A DNA stretch of 64,000 nt from Linnemannia hyalina (taxonomy: Eukaryota > Mortierellomycota > Mortierellomycetes > Mortierellales > Mortierellaceae). How positions within the stretch are numbered: position 1 is the first letter of the stretch; the number at the start of each line of letters is the position of its first letter. The notes beneath the pieces are model-generated. The model saw only the letters and a list, made by a program, of their open reading frames with translations. It searched no databases and was not told where the DNA came from. The DNA lies in contig JAHRHY010000009.1 of NCBI GenBank assembly GCA_019671135.1, forward strand, positions 682,001-746,000, in the 5' to 3' direction. Of the stretch, positions 12,204 to 23,568 are shown piece after piece. Position numbers and translations under genes: made by a program.

Positions 12204-15069
12204 TTACTCCTGGTCCTCCTCGTCTTCACGTCGTTCCCGCTCAGTCTTCCGCTGCTCCTTGGTCTTCCTAAAGTACCGTGTCTCATCCGGGTCAAATCCT
12301 CCCTCGGGTGCTCCAAAGACTGCCCACGAAGGTGTCTCGGCCATGTAATCCAAGCTAGTAAACTTCTCGCCAGACTCGACCAGCTCAAAAAACTTGTCAT
12401 AGTCGATATGTGTGTACCAGGTATCACCCTTCTTGAATTTGGTCGAAGCAACTAAGATCGAGCACGAGTGAGCATGCTCAGCCGCAATCTCGTACCCAGC
12501 GCCCAATTGCTCCTGAATCAGCTCCACGAACCGGACAACCTCAGTATGGTAGGGGACGTTGGCCATGGTTAGGCCTGAGGCGCCTCCGTATCCGCAGTAG
12601 GTGACTCCCTTGATTTCGATAAAGTCGGGCTGGCCACGACGGATGAGCTCGACATAGTTGGAAATCTCGTCCGTGTTGAAATCCTTGACCAGTGTCAATC
12701 TGTAGACCGTACGCTGGCCCTTCTTGCCTAGAGCATCCAGACTGTCGAGGAACCGCTCCCAGAAATCGCGGAACAGGGGGCGGTCAATCTTTTTGAGGGA
12801 CTCCTTGGTTGAGGCGTCCACACTGACATAGAGCTGGGTAACGGGATCCATGTTGGCAATGGCGTCAGGGAACTGGGCGTTGGTAACCAAGAACGACGAG
12901 ATGCGCTTCTTGTGCAACAGCCTCACAAACTCGTTGATATGGGGGTACTAGATGACATAGAAAGTTGAAAACGAGTTAGCATTATTGCGCTAAGACCTGG
13001 GTAGTACAAAATGTGAAAGAGAACTTACGAAGATGGGCTCGCCGACAAGGGACAAGGCGCAGTGCTTGACCTGACCAGCCTCAACAAAACGGTCGGCACG
13101 AACACCGGGGACACCCTTGAGCTGCTTCAACATTCCATAATGGTTCTCCAATGCGCCCTCCAGAATGAACTCGGGGTCATCGACCTTCCATCTCCACTCA
13201 GTTCCGACAGGGTTGGTGTGATGTCTCCAGCTATTTCAAATGAAAGTAAACATTATCTGTTAGTGTCACTATCAACATGCCCAGAGATATCATGGTCGCA
13301 GAAGAGATGAATGACGCCAAGGAATTTACCAGAAGACACACTTGTTGGCACAGGCCAATGAAGGGGTGGTCTCCATGCAGAGATGGGACTGAATACCATA
13401 GAAAGAGTGCTTGTAACAGAATCCACGGCCACGGAGAGCAGCCTTAGTCCAGCGGCAGATCTTGACTCCAGAGTGGGATCCAATAATCTTGTAGCCCTGC
13501 TTGGTCAAAGACTTGTACAACAAAGGGCTGACCATCTCACGGACCTCACGAGGCTTGATCGCCTTGCCATCCTTGGTCTCGCCAACCGAGCGCTTGGCGC
13601 CAGCCTTCTCGTTCGCAAAAGCCTCCTCGTCCAATGCCTTGTCTTCCTTAGCCTGCTTGATCTTGCGGGCAATATTGCCCATATCCTCCAGATCAACCAT
13701 CTCGCCCTCCGAAGCGTCTCCTCCGTCGATGGTGGGGAGTCCGAGCTTCTCTTCCTTGGTCTTCGTCACTGGCTCTCCATCCTCGTCCAATTCCTCATCA
13801 TCGTCGTTCTCCGAAGCCGAAGCGCCATCCTCCTCGTCCGATGAAAAGTATGCGTCGTGAACATGGCTCTGGTGGGGGTCCAAAAGAGAGGCCAATAAGG
13901 CATCGTTCCACTGCTTGAACGCGCCGCCCTGATCTAAAAGTGTATAAAGAAGAGGCATTGAATTAATAAAAGTCCAGATGTATAAGCCAAGAATCAAATG
14001 CAACAAAGTGAACATGTATGTTACCTCCGTTCTTGTCACCCTCGCCAAAGGGCCAGACACGCTGAGCACCCATCTGTCCGAGCCACTTGTCAGCTGACCG
14101 AGGTCCGTTGCAGAACTCCTCAGTGTAGGCCGAATCACCCAATCCAAAGACCGAGAACTTGAGCTTGCTGAGAGCTCCCTTCTCAACGCGCCAATCGAAA
14201 CGAGTATCCTCGAGCCACTTCAAGAACCAATCGTTGGGGCCCTCCACATTATAGGTCGACAGGATGAAAATTGAGAGACTGGATTCGGACAAAAAGTCCT
14301 CAGTGTCGTAGTCCACAATGTCGATCAGCTTGGGTTCGGGGAGTCCATGAGAAACAGCAGAGACAGCCAATTGAGTGGCAAACAGCTTGGCGGTACCGGT
14401 GATGGTCGAGTAGAAGATCTTGATGGGATCGACCAGGTAAGGCAGGAGCAGAGGGTCGATCTTGGTCAAGGGAGGGGTGGTAAGACTGGAAGGCGAAGAG
14501 CAGGCACAACCGCTTCCAGATGAGCAGCCGTTGACAGCGGCGACGCTGTCCTCGGCGGCGGGCTTATGCTTTCCGCCGCAGCAACCAGTCGAAGTGTCTC
14601 CTGCAGGCTTGTTATTTCCACCACAGCACCCAGACTTCTCTGAAGTAGCAGCGAGAGCGGCAAGGGTAGCTGCAGCAGCGGCGGCGTCCAATTGAGCCTG
14701 CATCTTCTTGGGCTTCTTGCGAATGACTTTGGGAAGCTTGCGGAACTCCTCCTTCTTGAGACCCCTGTGCTGGTAAGGCTTCTGTTCCTCGGTGGCCTGA
14801 TCAACAACTCGAGCGACAGCCTCCTCCGAGAGTTCAGGGATAGCGGGGTCCTGCTCCATGTCCTGAACAACCTTTTCGACCTTGTTGCCAGCCTTCTTGC
14901 CATTGGCGTCATGGGACTTGGGGTTTGCTCCAGTGCTGTCGTTATTGTTGTTGTTGTCCTTGTTCTTGTTGGAGAGGATGATAGAGAGGGTGGCAATACC
15001 GATGGCCATGCAGACCAAGGGGATGCGGTACTCCTTCCACAGTTGGAGGTTGGATGATGCGGCGCTCAT
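12204..15069 (-). CDS. TYW1: tRNA wybutosine-synthesising protein TYW1 (flavodoxin + radical SAM)
   Basis: Minus-strand exons 15069-14025, 13933-13330, 13230-13029 and 12947-12204 give 864 aa with phases 1, 2, 0. TYW1 condenses N1-methylguanosine-37 of tRNA-Phe with pyruvate carbons to make the tricyclic 4-demethylwyosine. Order of parts: an N-terminal hydrophobic segment (about residues 15-33), fitting the ER anchoring of yeast Tyw1; a Lys/Ala-rich linker; a cysteine-rich insert (about 145-190); a flavodoxin-like FMN domain (about 210-350, 'FYSTITGTAKLFATQLA', 'FGLGDSAYTEEF'); an acidic linker; and the radical SAM domain. The 4Fe-4S motif CX3CX2C is C543-ANK-C547-VF-C550, with the third Cys codon split by intron 2 (TG|C), followed by 'WRHHTNPVGTEWRW'. 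The ATG at 15069 follows the MSAASS reading; an upstream in-frame start looks like leader. Confidence 0.92.
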
Positions 15070-15375
15070 TGGTCTTGTTGTTGATCGTCGATCGACTCCC
15101 TGTAAGATGAGATGGTACAAGTGTGGTGTAAAGGAGAGGAAGTGCAGAACAAACAAAGGCGAAAAAAAAAAAAAAAAAGAGGTGAGCCTGGCTTTGGCCC
15201 TGGAACTAGTTCACAGAATGCCGAGGACTGCTTTCAGATGTTTCTTTTTGTGGCTTTTGTACCTTCTTTTATTACACTCTTGCGTTTGCCACCAACTCAA
15301 ATGCCGAACACCTTCCCCACGTTTCAGAGCCCGACTGATCATTAATCAATTGTTTCTTGTACGGTTGATCAGTGT
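15070..15375. other. Short intergenic: TYW1 promoter / lyase 3' flank
   Basis: Only 306 bp between the TYW1 start and the stop of the next minus-strand gene. Contains an A-run near 15162-15179. No gene seen. Confidence 0.5.
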
Positions 15376-17160
15376 TCAACGGTAGCAGTGCCACAGACTG
15401 GCCTTGCTCAGGAACCCAAGCTCACACAGGAACCCATTGGGCTCACCGTCCTCCACAACAGTCTCACCATCACCCTCTCCCTCAGCTGCAATAGTCTCGC
15501 CTATCTTGGTCTCCAACCGCTCAATCAAGTCTGGCCAAAAGTCGTTGTTGTAAATTAGACTCGCTGCCCGCGTCATCTTCAGCACATCCCTCAGACTCCG
15601 TCTACCCACGTCAGGATATGGCCACTCGGAGGCATCTCTTGAACCATAGTCGGCAAGGTACCGGACCGCATCCTCGATGGTTCCTCCGCCGACCTCCACA
15701 TTCACAGGTTTCTGCAATCCGTTCAGCCGCATCGTCTTGGACTCGATGGGCCCCTTGTGGTTCCACAGATCGACGCCATGAGACTCAGCCTGCATCGATA
15801 GCATCATTAGGCCCTGGAGGTTGAATGTTGAGTAAAAGTAGCTGACGGGGCGGATGGTCTCGTGGGGTTGGGCGCCATCTCGACGAATCTGTGACCCTAC
15901 GCGCTTCTCTTTGGCGTCCTCTGCCATAGCGGTAGCCTCTTCATCGCGACCCAAGAACTCGAGGATGGAGATGTATTGGACAGTGAAGTAGGTGCCGTGG
16001 TTGTTGCGAGCATTGCGCTCTTGAGTGGCTTCTGGAGAGGCGTCGATCCATTCGAGATAGGAGGTGAACCAGCGCTGGAGATTGGGGATCAATTGTGGCT
16101 CTGCCTGGATCGCCGCCGATCCTTCAATCATCTTGAGAGCATCAAACATGCTATTCAAACATGCGATTTTCCATGTTAGTAGGCGGGCAGGCTTGGGCAC
16201 TATGCATACGCTACGGGTATATAAAAAAATTGAGACTTACGCAAAGACCTTGAACATATCCAGGACACCTTGGGAGCGGCCCATCTCAGTTCCAAAGATC
16301 AAGCTTCCGTACTTGAGGTTGGGGTTCATGTGGGTCGCCTCGTCCAAGAACCACTCCTTGACTCGGTAGACAATCTTTTCCGCATACCGAGGTTCACCCG
16401 TCCAGAAGTACCCATGAGCCATGTAATAGCAATCACGAAAAACCTTTCTCAATAACCGATAGTCCCAGACTGAATCCATATCCGGGTTGGGTTTGCCATC
16501 GTGTCGAACATAGGGCAGGCCGTCCTCAGTGTCGGGGTTCTTCCAATAGTAGCGCGCGAGGGACGTATAGTCGTGAATGTTTCCTGAGGGGGGCAACTTG
16601 GACTTCGGCTTGATCACGACCGAATAAACACTGTCGTTGCGATAGGCGTTGTTGGCTTGTCGAAGGATATAGGCGATAGACTCTGCTCGGGCATCAATGC
16701 TCCTGGGATCGTCATTCATGTAACTCTCGAGCGCCTTGACTTCGATGTTGGCCTCGAGGATTTGTTGGGACGATTCTGGGAAGAGGGCTTCATCAAAGAC
16801 AGTTGGCAATCCATCGTGGAATTCGTCTTCGTCGACCAAACCCCCGCTCGCATCGCCGTCGTATTCGCTCATGTTGCCGGATGCTATTTCTGTCGAAGAA
16901 TTGGTACTGGTTTTGGAAGGGGATTGGGTAGAGGTATTGTCGGTGTTATCTTTTTGGCCTGTCCGACTATTGGCCCGATCTTTGGCGATTTCTTCTAGTA
17001 CGGCTTCCTCTTCTAAGGAGATTGTTGTCTTGGGGCGCCAGTTGGGCGGTAGATGGTCCATTGCGAGGTCGGAGTATGGTGTAAATGTGAAGATGATGCA
17101 TAGAATGCATAGTCCAAAGACGACGATCATTGCCCGCCTTGATGATATCCGGAAAAACAT
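15376..17160 (-). CDS. Alginate-lyase-superfamily enzyme, membrane-anchored
   Basis: Two exons, 17160-16241 and 16150-15376 (phase 2), give 564 aa. The N-terminus has a short cytosolic part and one hydrophobic segment (about residues 10-28), so the protein is likely a type II membrane or secreted-pathway protein. A Ser/Thr/Asp-rich stalk follows. The catalytic region matches the alginate_lyase family fold: 'SGNIHDYTSLARYYWKNP', 'GYFWTGEPRYAEK' and 'NPNLKYGSLIFG' in exon 1, then the N-N-H-G-T-Y motif at residues 356-361, with Asn/His as the expected catalytic pair, in exon 2. Family members beta-eliminate uronic-acid polymers. Fungi make no alginate, but Mucoromycota walls contain glucuronic-acid polymers, so wall remodelling or use of plant/algal uronans is an inference. 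The initiator is the only ATG before the signal-anchor. Confidence 0.78.
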
Positions 17161-18083
17161 ATTGGTGGTTGTGATGTGACTGGAAAAAGAAGAGGGGGAG
17201 GAGTGAGTAGGGTGTCGTCAGTGTGTGTTCTAGGGATACAGCGAGGCAAGTAGGAATGAAGAGGGAGGTTGGTAAAGAAGAGAAGGGGAGAAGGACGAAG
17301 GTGTGTAGGAAGAAAAGTAAGGAAGGAAGGATGGCGAAAGAGGGCTGTGAAAATAATGCCAAAAATAAAATGCAGGAAAAGGAGTAACTGAAAAGGGAAA
17401 GTGGCAGTGAGGAGGGAAAGAGACTAAGGAATGCTGCTGCAGATGGCAAAAAAAGGGTCAATGGGAGATGAGGGTAGAACATAGGACGCCTAGGTCCAAC
17501 GAAACCAATTTCGAGACGATTTTTTCAAGGAGGGGATGGAATAATGAGCGAAATCAAAATGATCGAGATAAGGAACTGCCCTTTCTCTCAAACACCAGTT
17601 TGAGCAGGGATGACCTAAGTGTTTAGAAGGAAGGTCTAATCGCACCTTCAATCGGTAGAAGGGCGAAGAGAAAGAGAGACACAAAGGAAATAGAGAAGTA
17701 ACGTGCGGCGGCGTTTGATAAACAGAAAGACACCCAATTCTCATTCCCCTGGACTGCCCTGATCGACCGCGTGAAATTGATTGACTCTGACAGTCTTGAC
17801 GCGATCTCATCTACACATGAAACGTAGGGAAACGATCCAGCAAGGGGCATATCACTCCCACAATGCACCTGCCGCCACATACCATACATGCAGTGCCATT
17901 AGGCAATAGTGCGACACGTAAAACAAACACGGCGAGTACACAGCATGACCAATACTAGGGAGCCAGCCCATGCATCCTCGTCCGATCATCGCACCACGAT
18001 TTGGCGCGGTCGTCCGTTGCGGGTTCGTCCAGGTTAAAAAATTCTTTATGACATTGGCAATGGGACGCCTACCCTAACGGAAT
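17161..18083. other. Intergenic: lyase promoter and GET4 3' flank
   Basis: 0.92 kb. 17180-17460 is nearly all purine on the plus strand, a polypyrimidine tract on the coding strand of the lyase. I see no gene in 17490-18080; short ORFs there lack protein-like composition. Confidence 0.5.
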
Positions 18084-19733
18084 CTAGTCCATCTCCTCAA
18101 TGGCAGGCTGTGGCGCTCCCTGTCCAAGAGCTGGCCTTGATGATGCCGATGCTGCAGGAGGAGGTCCCGAAAAGAGACTGCTCATGAGATCTGCCAACAT
18201 GTTTGCCTGCTTGGGTGCCCTGATGTTGAAGAAAAGCTCTCCAATTGTTGTCATCAACTAGAGACAAGAAAAAAATACACCTTGACAGTTAGAATCCTTT
18301 CATTATTTTAAGCACCGCACCTTTGTCCAATTTACATCCGATGTAAAATAACTTACATCTCCAAAGTTCTCGTCAATGGCCAGCACGGGCTTGTACTTGG
18401 CAGCGATCTGCTTGAAGATGGAGGCATTTCCAGTCTCACATGCCAACAGCAGCATCTGCGTCAAGTTCAAGAGCGACGACTTGAAGGTCTGAATAGTCTT
18501 GCCATTGGGGGACGTTTGGTCAGCAGCCAGGTAGGCAGCAGGCAAACGCTCCACAAAGGTCTTGAACACGGTGTTGGCATCACGAAGGTTGCGCATGGCC
18601 AATTCCTGAAGGACTCCACGCAACAAGTAGGCGCCCTTGTCGTGGCTGGGTTCCAACTCTGACCACTCGAAGAGGGTCAATCCCAAAGCCTCGGCACTCT
18701 CTTGAGTTCCAACCAATAAATGTGCCTCTGCCTGGTTGAAGTCCTTCTCTATTGATTGAGAATGACAAGAGGTCTTCAAGGTTAGCGGTTATATCTCACC
18801 CCGAAGACAAAGTCGTTGATATGCAGAGATTATATATTACCCTTCCAGAAGAGTAACCCTATGTAGTGCTGAAGAAGAGGGTCGCCGTTCTTGTACTCGC
18901 TATTATTTGCCGACCAGCTATTTCACAACATGGAAACGTCAACATGCAGCTATGACAACTGAAACTTCTGCCACGAAAAGAAAGAGCAGGCTGTAAAAGA
19001 GGCTGAGGCGTACCTGATGGCGTTCTGGAGGAAGGTCTTTCTCTGACTGTTCTCGGCGTCCATCAAGTCAGCGAGATCAAAAATGCGGTCTAATTTGGAG
19101 ATGTATGAAATGGTCGAGTGTTCAGTCCCATGCTACAAATGCCTCCTCCTGATAGTGACAGTGACGTGCGAAAGACGCATTATCCTTGATAAAGGTTGCG
19201 GTCTATTACCTCGAGACTCTTCGGTGACGGGAACTTTGTCGAGGTTGTAGACTTCGACGAGGTATAATGCCAGATCGGTTCCTGAGCCGGCCTGTTTGTG
19301 TTTGAGAAGAAGCATTGATCCCGAGCGCAAGAGATCGATCGCATCCTTGTAGTTGTGTGCCTTCACATAACTAGAGTGGAAGCAGATATAAATGCCAAGA
19401 GCGTAGCAGAGGTAACGGGTCTTAGTAAGTGGGTGCTGAATATCGTCCTTCACTGGTCGCAACCGATGTCTAAACTTGCTGAGAATCGTGTGCTCAAGTT
19501 CTCCTAGGTATTATTCCCGAATAGTTTGTACGTTCTCTTCCTTTCCTTGTCCTGACCTGTCCTGCCCCGCCCTGAGGGGAAGGTCGTCCCTGAGATGCCT
19601 ATGAGAAAGAGAAGGCGCGCGCTTACCGATTGGCGACGGTGCGGTACATCTGATGAGCCTCGTAGTAGTTTCCATCGCCGACAGACTTTTCGAGCTTCTG
19701 GAGCACCTTTGCGGTTCCTCTTGCGGCGGCCAT
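18084..19733 (-). CDS. GET4: GET4 homologue (guided entry of tail-anchored proteins)
   Basis: Minus-strand exons 19733-19627, 19370-19210, 19089-19014, 18917-18841, 18748-18357 and 18257-18084 total 987 nt, 328 aa, the usual size for Get4. Get4 pairs with Get5 (Ubl4A in animals) and hands tail-anchored proteins from Sgt2 to the Get3 ATPase for ER insertion. Typical helical-repeat sequence is seen: 'YYEAHQMYRTVANRYVKAHN', then 'DAIDLLRSGSMLLLKHKQ', 'GTDLALYLVEVY', 'RKTFLQNAIRW', 'GDPLLQHYIGLLFWKEKDFN'. The C-terminus ends in a short Pro/Ala/Ser tail. Intron 1 is 256 nt against about 90-120 for the others and holds an alternative in-frame acceptor (see findings). GET4 is divergent from the CRT10-like gene. 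Confidence 0.87.
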
Positions 19734-20077
19734 GGTTGATTCTTCTTGGGTTGGTGTGTGTCGTTAAGTTGAGATGGAAAGTGCGAGTCTGTTGCGCGCG
19801 TTTTAGATGAGCCAAAGGCGACGACCTGAGCCAGGAGGAGAGGGGTGTGGCTCAGCATCTGCCACAGTCACATTTGAAGATATTGAAGGGTCTGTCCTTG
19901 ACGAACGCTTCTTGAACTCTCTTTTTTCCACGATCCCCTCTTCACGACTTCACTCCCATTCTCAATTCTCGCACCATCACCGACTCACCACCTCTTGCTT
20001 CTAAACAACACCTAGTGCATCACACATTGCTGAAACAAACCTCCCTTTTTTCGCTCTTTGAAGCTTTTCGTTCAACG
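19734..20077. promoter_or_regulatory. Shared divergent promoter region, GET4 / CRT10-like
   Basis: 344 bp separate the two start codons on opposite strands, so both promoters must lie here. I see no clear TATA box. Several CT-rich stretches precede the plus-strand ATG at 20078. Co-regulation is possible but not shown by sequence. Confidence 0.45.
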
Positions 20078-23000
20078 ATGGGTGCCTACAGACCTCTCGT
20101 GGTAAACTTCTTAACCAATGCTTCACAAAAAAGAAAAAAAATACGAACCAGGCGTCTGAAATAGCATTATGCAGAATTGGTGTTCACCAATATCGGATTG
20201 TCCAAAATAGGTCACAGCTCTGCTGGAGGGATGTCCTCTTCAAGAGAGCAACTCTGTTGCAACTATGGTAAGCGACACCTCTGAAGGACTAGCACCTTTC
20301 CTGTCGCTATTTCTCAGACTCAATGCACGTGCTTGATCCTGATTCGATTATCCTGTGCCCATGTTAGAGAATGAATCTGCTGGCGTCAAGCAGAGATGAC
20401 CCTAGAGTCTTGTTTGTCGGTACGTCAAATCACTCTTTTCATGGCTTTCCGCACAAACCTTCAAGCGTTCATGACAATATCATGATCATACCAGGCTGAC
20501 AGCATCTCATTGGATAATACAATCACAATGGAAATGGGATCACTAGTCAACGACGACAAGATTCTTGTCTACCGATTTTCAACCCTCACGCCGTCCGCAC
20601 TGCCTACTTTGGTCGATCGGATAGCAGATCCACGATCCAACGACGAAGATGTAAGTGGCATTGGTAAACTCTCTTTTGCGCGAATGTCATAATTCCCGTC
20701 AAGTATTCAACGTTTTGACTGACACGATCTAGTATTGTCACCGTCCTGCTGTGTGTAGGAGTCAAAGGATAGGACCATTAATGCAATGCAAGTTGGATAT
20801 CTGGGCACAGAGGAGGTCCTAGTTACGGCCAACGATGCAGGAGAGGTGTGTGTATGGTTCACCAACAACCTCCGAAGGACCCCTCTCTTACTCAGGTACT
20901 AATGAGTAACAACTCCGTCGAGACATTGTCCAACCTCATACTCAGTATCTAACTTTTGCTCCCATGTTGTCATCGATACTAGTGTTACAGAGTCGGCTTG
21001 GGGTATCGCCATTCATACGGAACGACGGCTGATTGCCATCTCGACCAATGCCCATACAGTCACCATCTTTCATTGCGGAACAAATTCGCGGATGTCACCA
21101 CGGCATTATTCGACTCAACCAACATCGACGCCTTTGACGGCAACAGACGATCCCACTACTTCTCAACAGATTCTATTCGGGCATGGACATAACATCCCCT
21201 GTGTCACCTTTAGTCCTTGTGGCCGTTTCGTCGCCACCGCATCTGTCGATCGCACATGTCGGACCTGGCGCCTTTCGGATGGTCAACAGATTCAGCAAAA
21301 GGCGTTGGGCCCTCTTTGGGGGTGGGGAGTACGGTTCGTGCCCAAAGAGTCATGGATGACGATCACACGGGAAGAATACCGACGCATACCTAAGGATCAC
21401 TTGCGGCCTGGTAAACATCCTGGACTGAATGTGCGGGACTCTCCCTTTTCAACGGCAGCGTTCTCACAGAGGCGACTTCCACCAGGCCGCGATCTCCGGA
21501 TGATAAGAACGAGATGGTACGCGGGTCCTATCCATGAGGACAGAGCACGGCGACGAGGACATGGTGAAGGCGGGACTTCAAGGGGTAGAACTGCTGGACA
21601 GGATGCTCAGGAGAATGAGGACACGGATGACCACGATGCTGCACTTTTTGGGATGGATGATGATGGGGATGAGTGGGAGGATACGAGTAGCAGTGACATG
21701 GAAGAACATGACGGACAAGGTGAACAGAGTGATGCCTCTCAGCAACAGCAACCTCTAACAAGGAGTGCAACGAACCGTCGAAACGCAGGATTTGGTTCCT
21801 CCACAAACCAGCCACCCACGACTACCTCACGCGCAAGTATCACCAGGCTGACGTCAGTAGAAGTCTCGGCTGATACAGGAGACGATGGCGACAACGAAGG
21901 AACCGGAATGGATACGGAGGATGCATCAGGGACGGCTGGAGAGAGTAGCAGGTTAGCTTCCAGGACAGGGCGCGAGCGGAAACTGGAGCGGCGGTCACTC
22001 TTGTCGATGAAGGCTCTGGAGACGCAGCACTCTCGCGATCTGGGCGAATCTTCATCAGAGCAGGAACAGACGACTTGCGAGGTCCCTGAAACGCTTTCGG
22101 AAGCAGCGCCTGATCCAATCCATATCGAACCAAACGCTGTGGAGGAGTTTCAGCCAGTAACGACATCGACCTTCCGGAACAAGGGCGCCTTCGCAAACTT
22201 GGTCCGTGTCACGCCATTTCAGAGGGTGAAAACATCAGGCGCATCACCAACACCACCACCAGAGTTTCCGGAAGAGCTTTTGTTATGTGCAACGGCACGA
22301 AACATTTATTTGCTGAGTCGACATCCCCTGGCTTCAGATGTAGCACGGGATCAGGAGCAAACTCCATCGGCGCCGATGCCCTATGCGACGGAAGTGACAT
22401 CTATCACATTACTGGACGATGAAGACGAGGATGGCGATGATGAGATGGCATTGACCGAAAATGCAGATATCAACGGAAGCTGGTACGAGGAGCACGAAGA
22501 GGAGGAATCCGACAACAGCAGCATGGGCCATCATCATCACCACCACGGGCACGACGACTTGGATGACTTCGACAGTTCTAGCGAGCCCGAGAGCGACGGC
22601 GGCACAAGCTCTCATCCTCATCATGACTCTGACATTGCTAGCTTGCACACGGTCACCGTCGCCCGGTCAGCCGCCACACGTGCTGATGGAAGACGGTACC
22701 ACCACTTGGAGCACTTTGACCGGCTCATTGTCATGGAGTTGGTCCCAGAGCTGAGCATTCTTGTCGCGGCCAGTCAGAAGGGTACCATTACGATTTTCCG
22801 CCTTTTGCGAGTCCTTGATGATCCTTCTATAGAGCCTACTACCGCGGGGGCACCGGTATCCTCTGACTCAACAGCAACAACAACAGCAGCAGCAGCCGCC
22901 TCTCAGGATGCGGCATTTCACAGGGACAAGCGCCATAAGGGCAAAGGGACACTGGACAAGGACACGGACACGGACCGACCAAAGAGCAAGAACCAGGACA

Positions 23001-23290
23001 AGAACAAGACTATCACGATCAAGGGCGTCAATTTTGTCCTCTTCCCTGAGATGTATCTCCCACGTTTTGAGCCACCCCCTTTGCCACTCTATGGCGTCTC
23101 CGTGGTCCCTCTTCAGCGATCAAAACCATCACCATCATCATCATCATCAAGGAAAGGAAATGTGACAGGGGGAACGCCGACGTCGTTCATATTGCATCTG
23201 ATGTACATGGACTCTCAGCTCTTTAGCTACGAACTCCGGCTCCGCAAGGATCGAGATGATCCTGTCCGACTCGGCAATATCTTTGTCTAG
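20078..23290 (+). CDS. CRT10: WD40 protein, CRT10-like regulator (exon 3/4 join uncertain)
   Basis: Proposed exons: 20078-20101, 20211-20267, 20368-20419, 20495-20650, 20759-20895, 20983-23290; about 910 aa. Family-like blocks occur in the expected order: 'MNLLASSRDDPRVLFV', 'INAMQVGYLGTEEVLVTAND', 'SVTESAWGIAIHTERRLIAI', the WD repeat 'GHGHNIPCVTFSPCGRFVAT' and 'WGWGVRFVPKESW'. In yeast Crt10 links to regulation of ribonucleotide reductase genes and DNA-damage response. The rest is a long acidic, low-complexity region with six consecutive His, then late beta-propeller pieces ('LIVMELVPELSILVAASQKG'). The exon 3 GTACGT donor (20420) with the acceptor after 20494 shifts the frame by one base. 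Skipping from 20415 (weak GTCGGT) restores it. The exon 5/6 and 4/5 joins are clean. Confidence 0.72.
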
Positions 23291-23568
23291 TGCACTTTTC
23301 GTATAGCCTTTTTTTTTCTTTTTTCTTTTTTCTTTTTTTTTGGTTTCATTGCATAAATCACAAACATGAATCGTACATATCGTTTCACTTCAAGTTGCGA
23401 TTTTATTTCATTATTTGATATGAGCACGAGCAAAACGACAACAAGAAGGTCACAAAAGAGCAAACGAAAAAGAAGCCGAACAAAAAAATATTAACTGTCA
23501 GCAAAAAAAAAAAAAGAAAACAGCAAAAACGATTGGGGCAGAAGAGGGCGAGAAAGACAGGCAGCATC

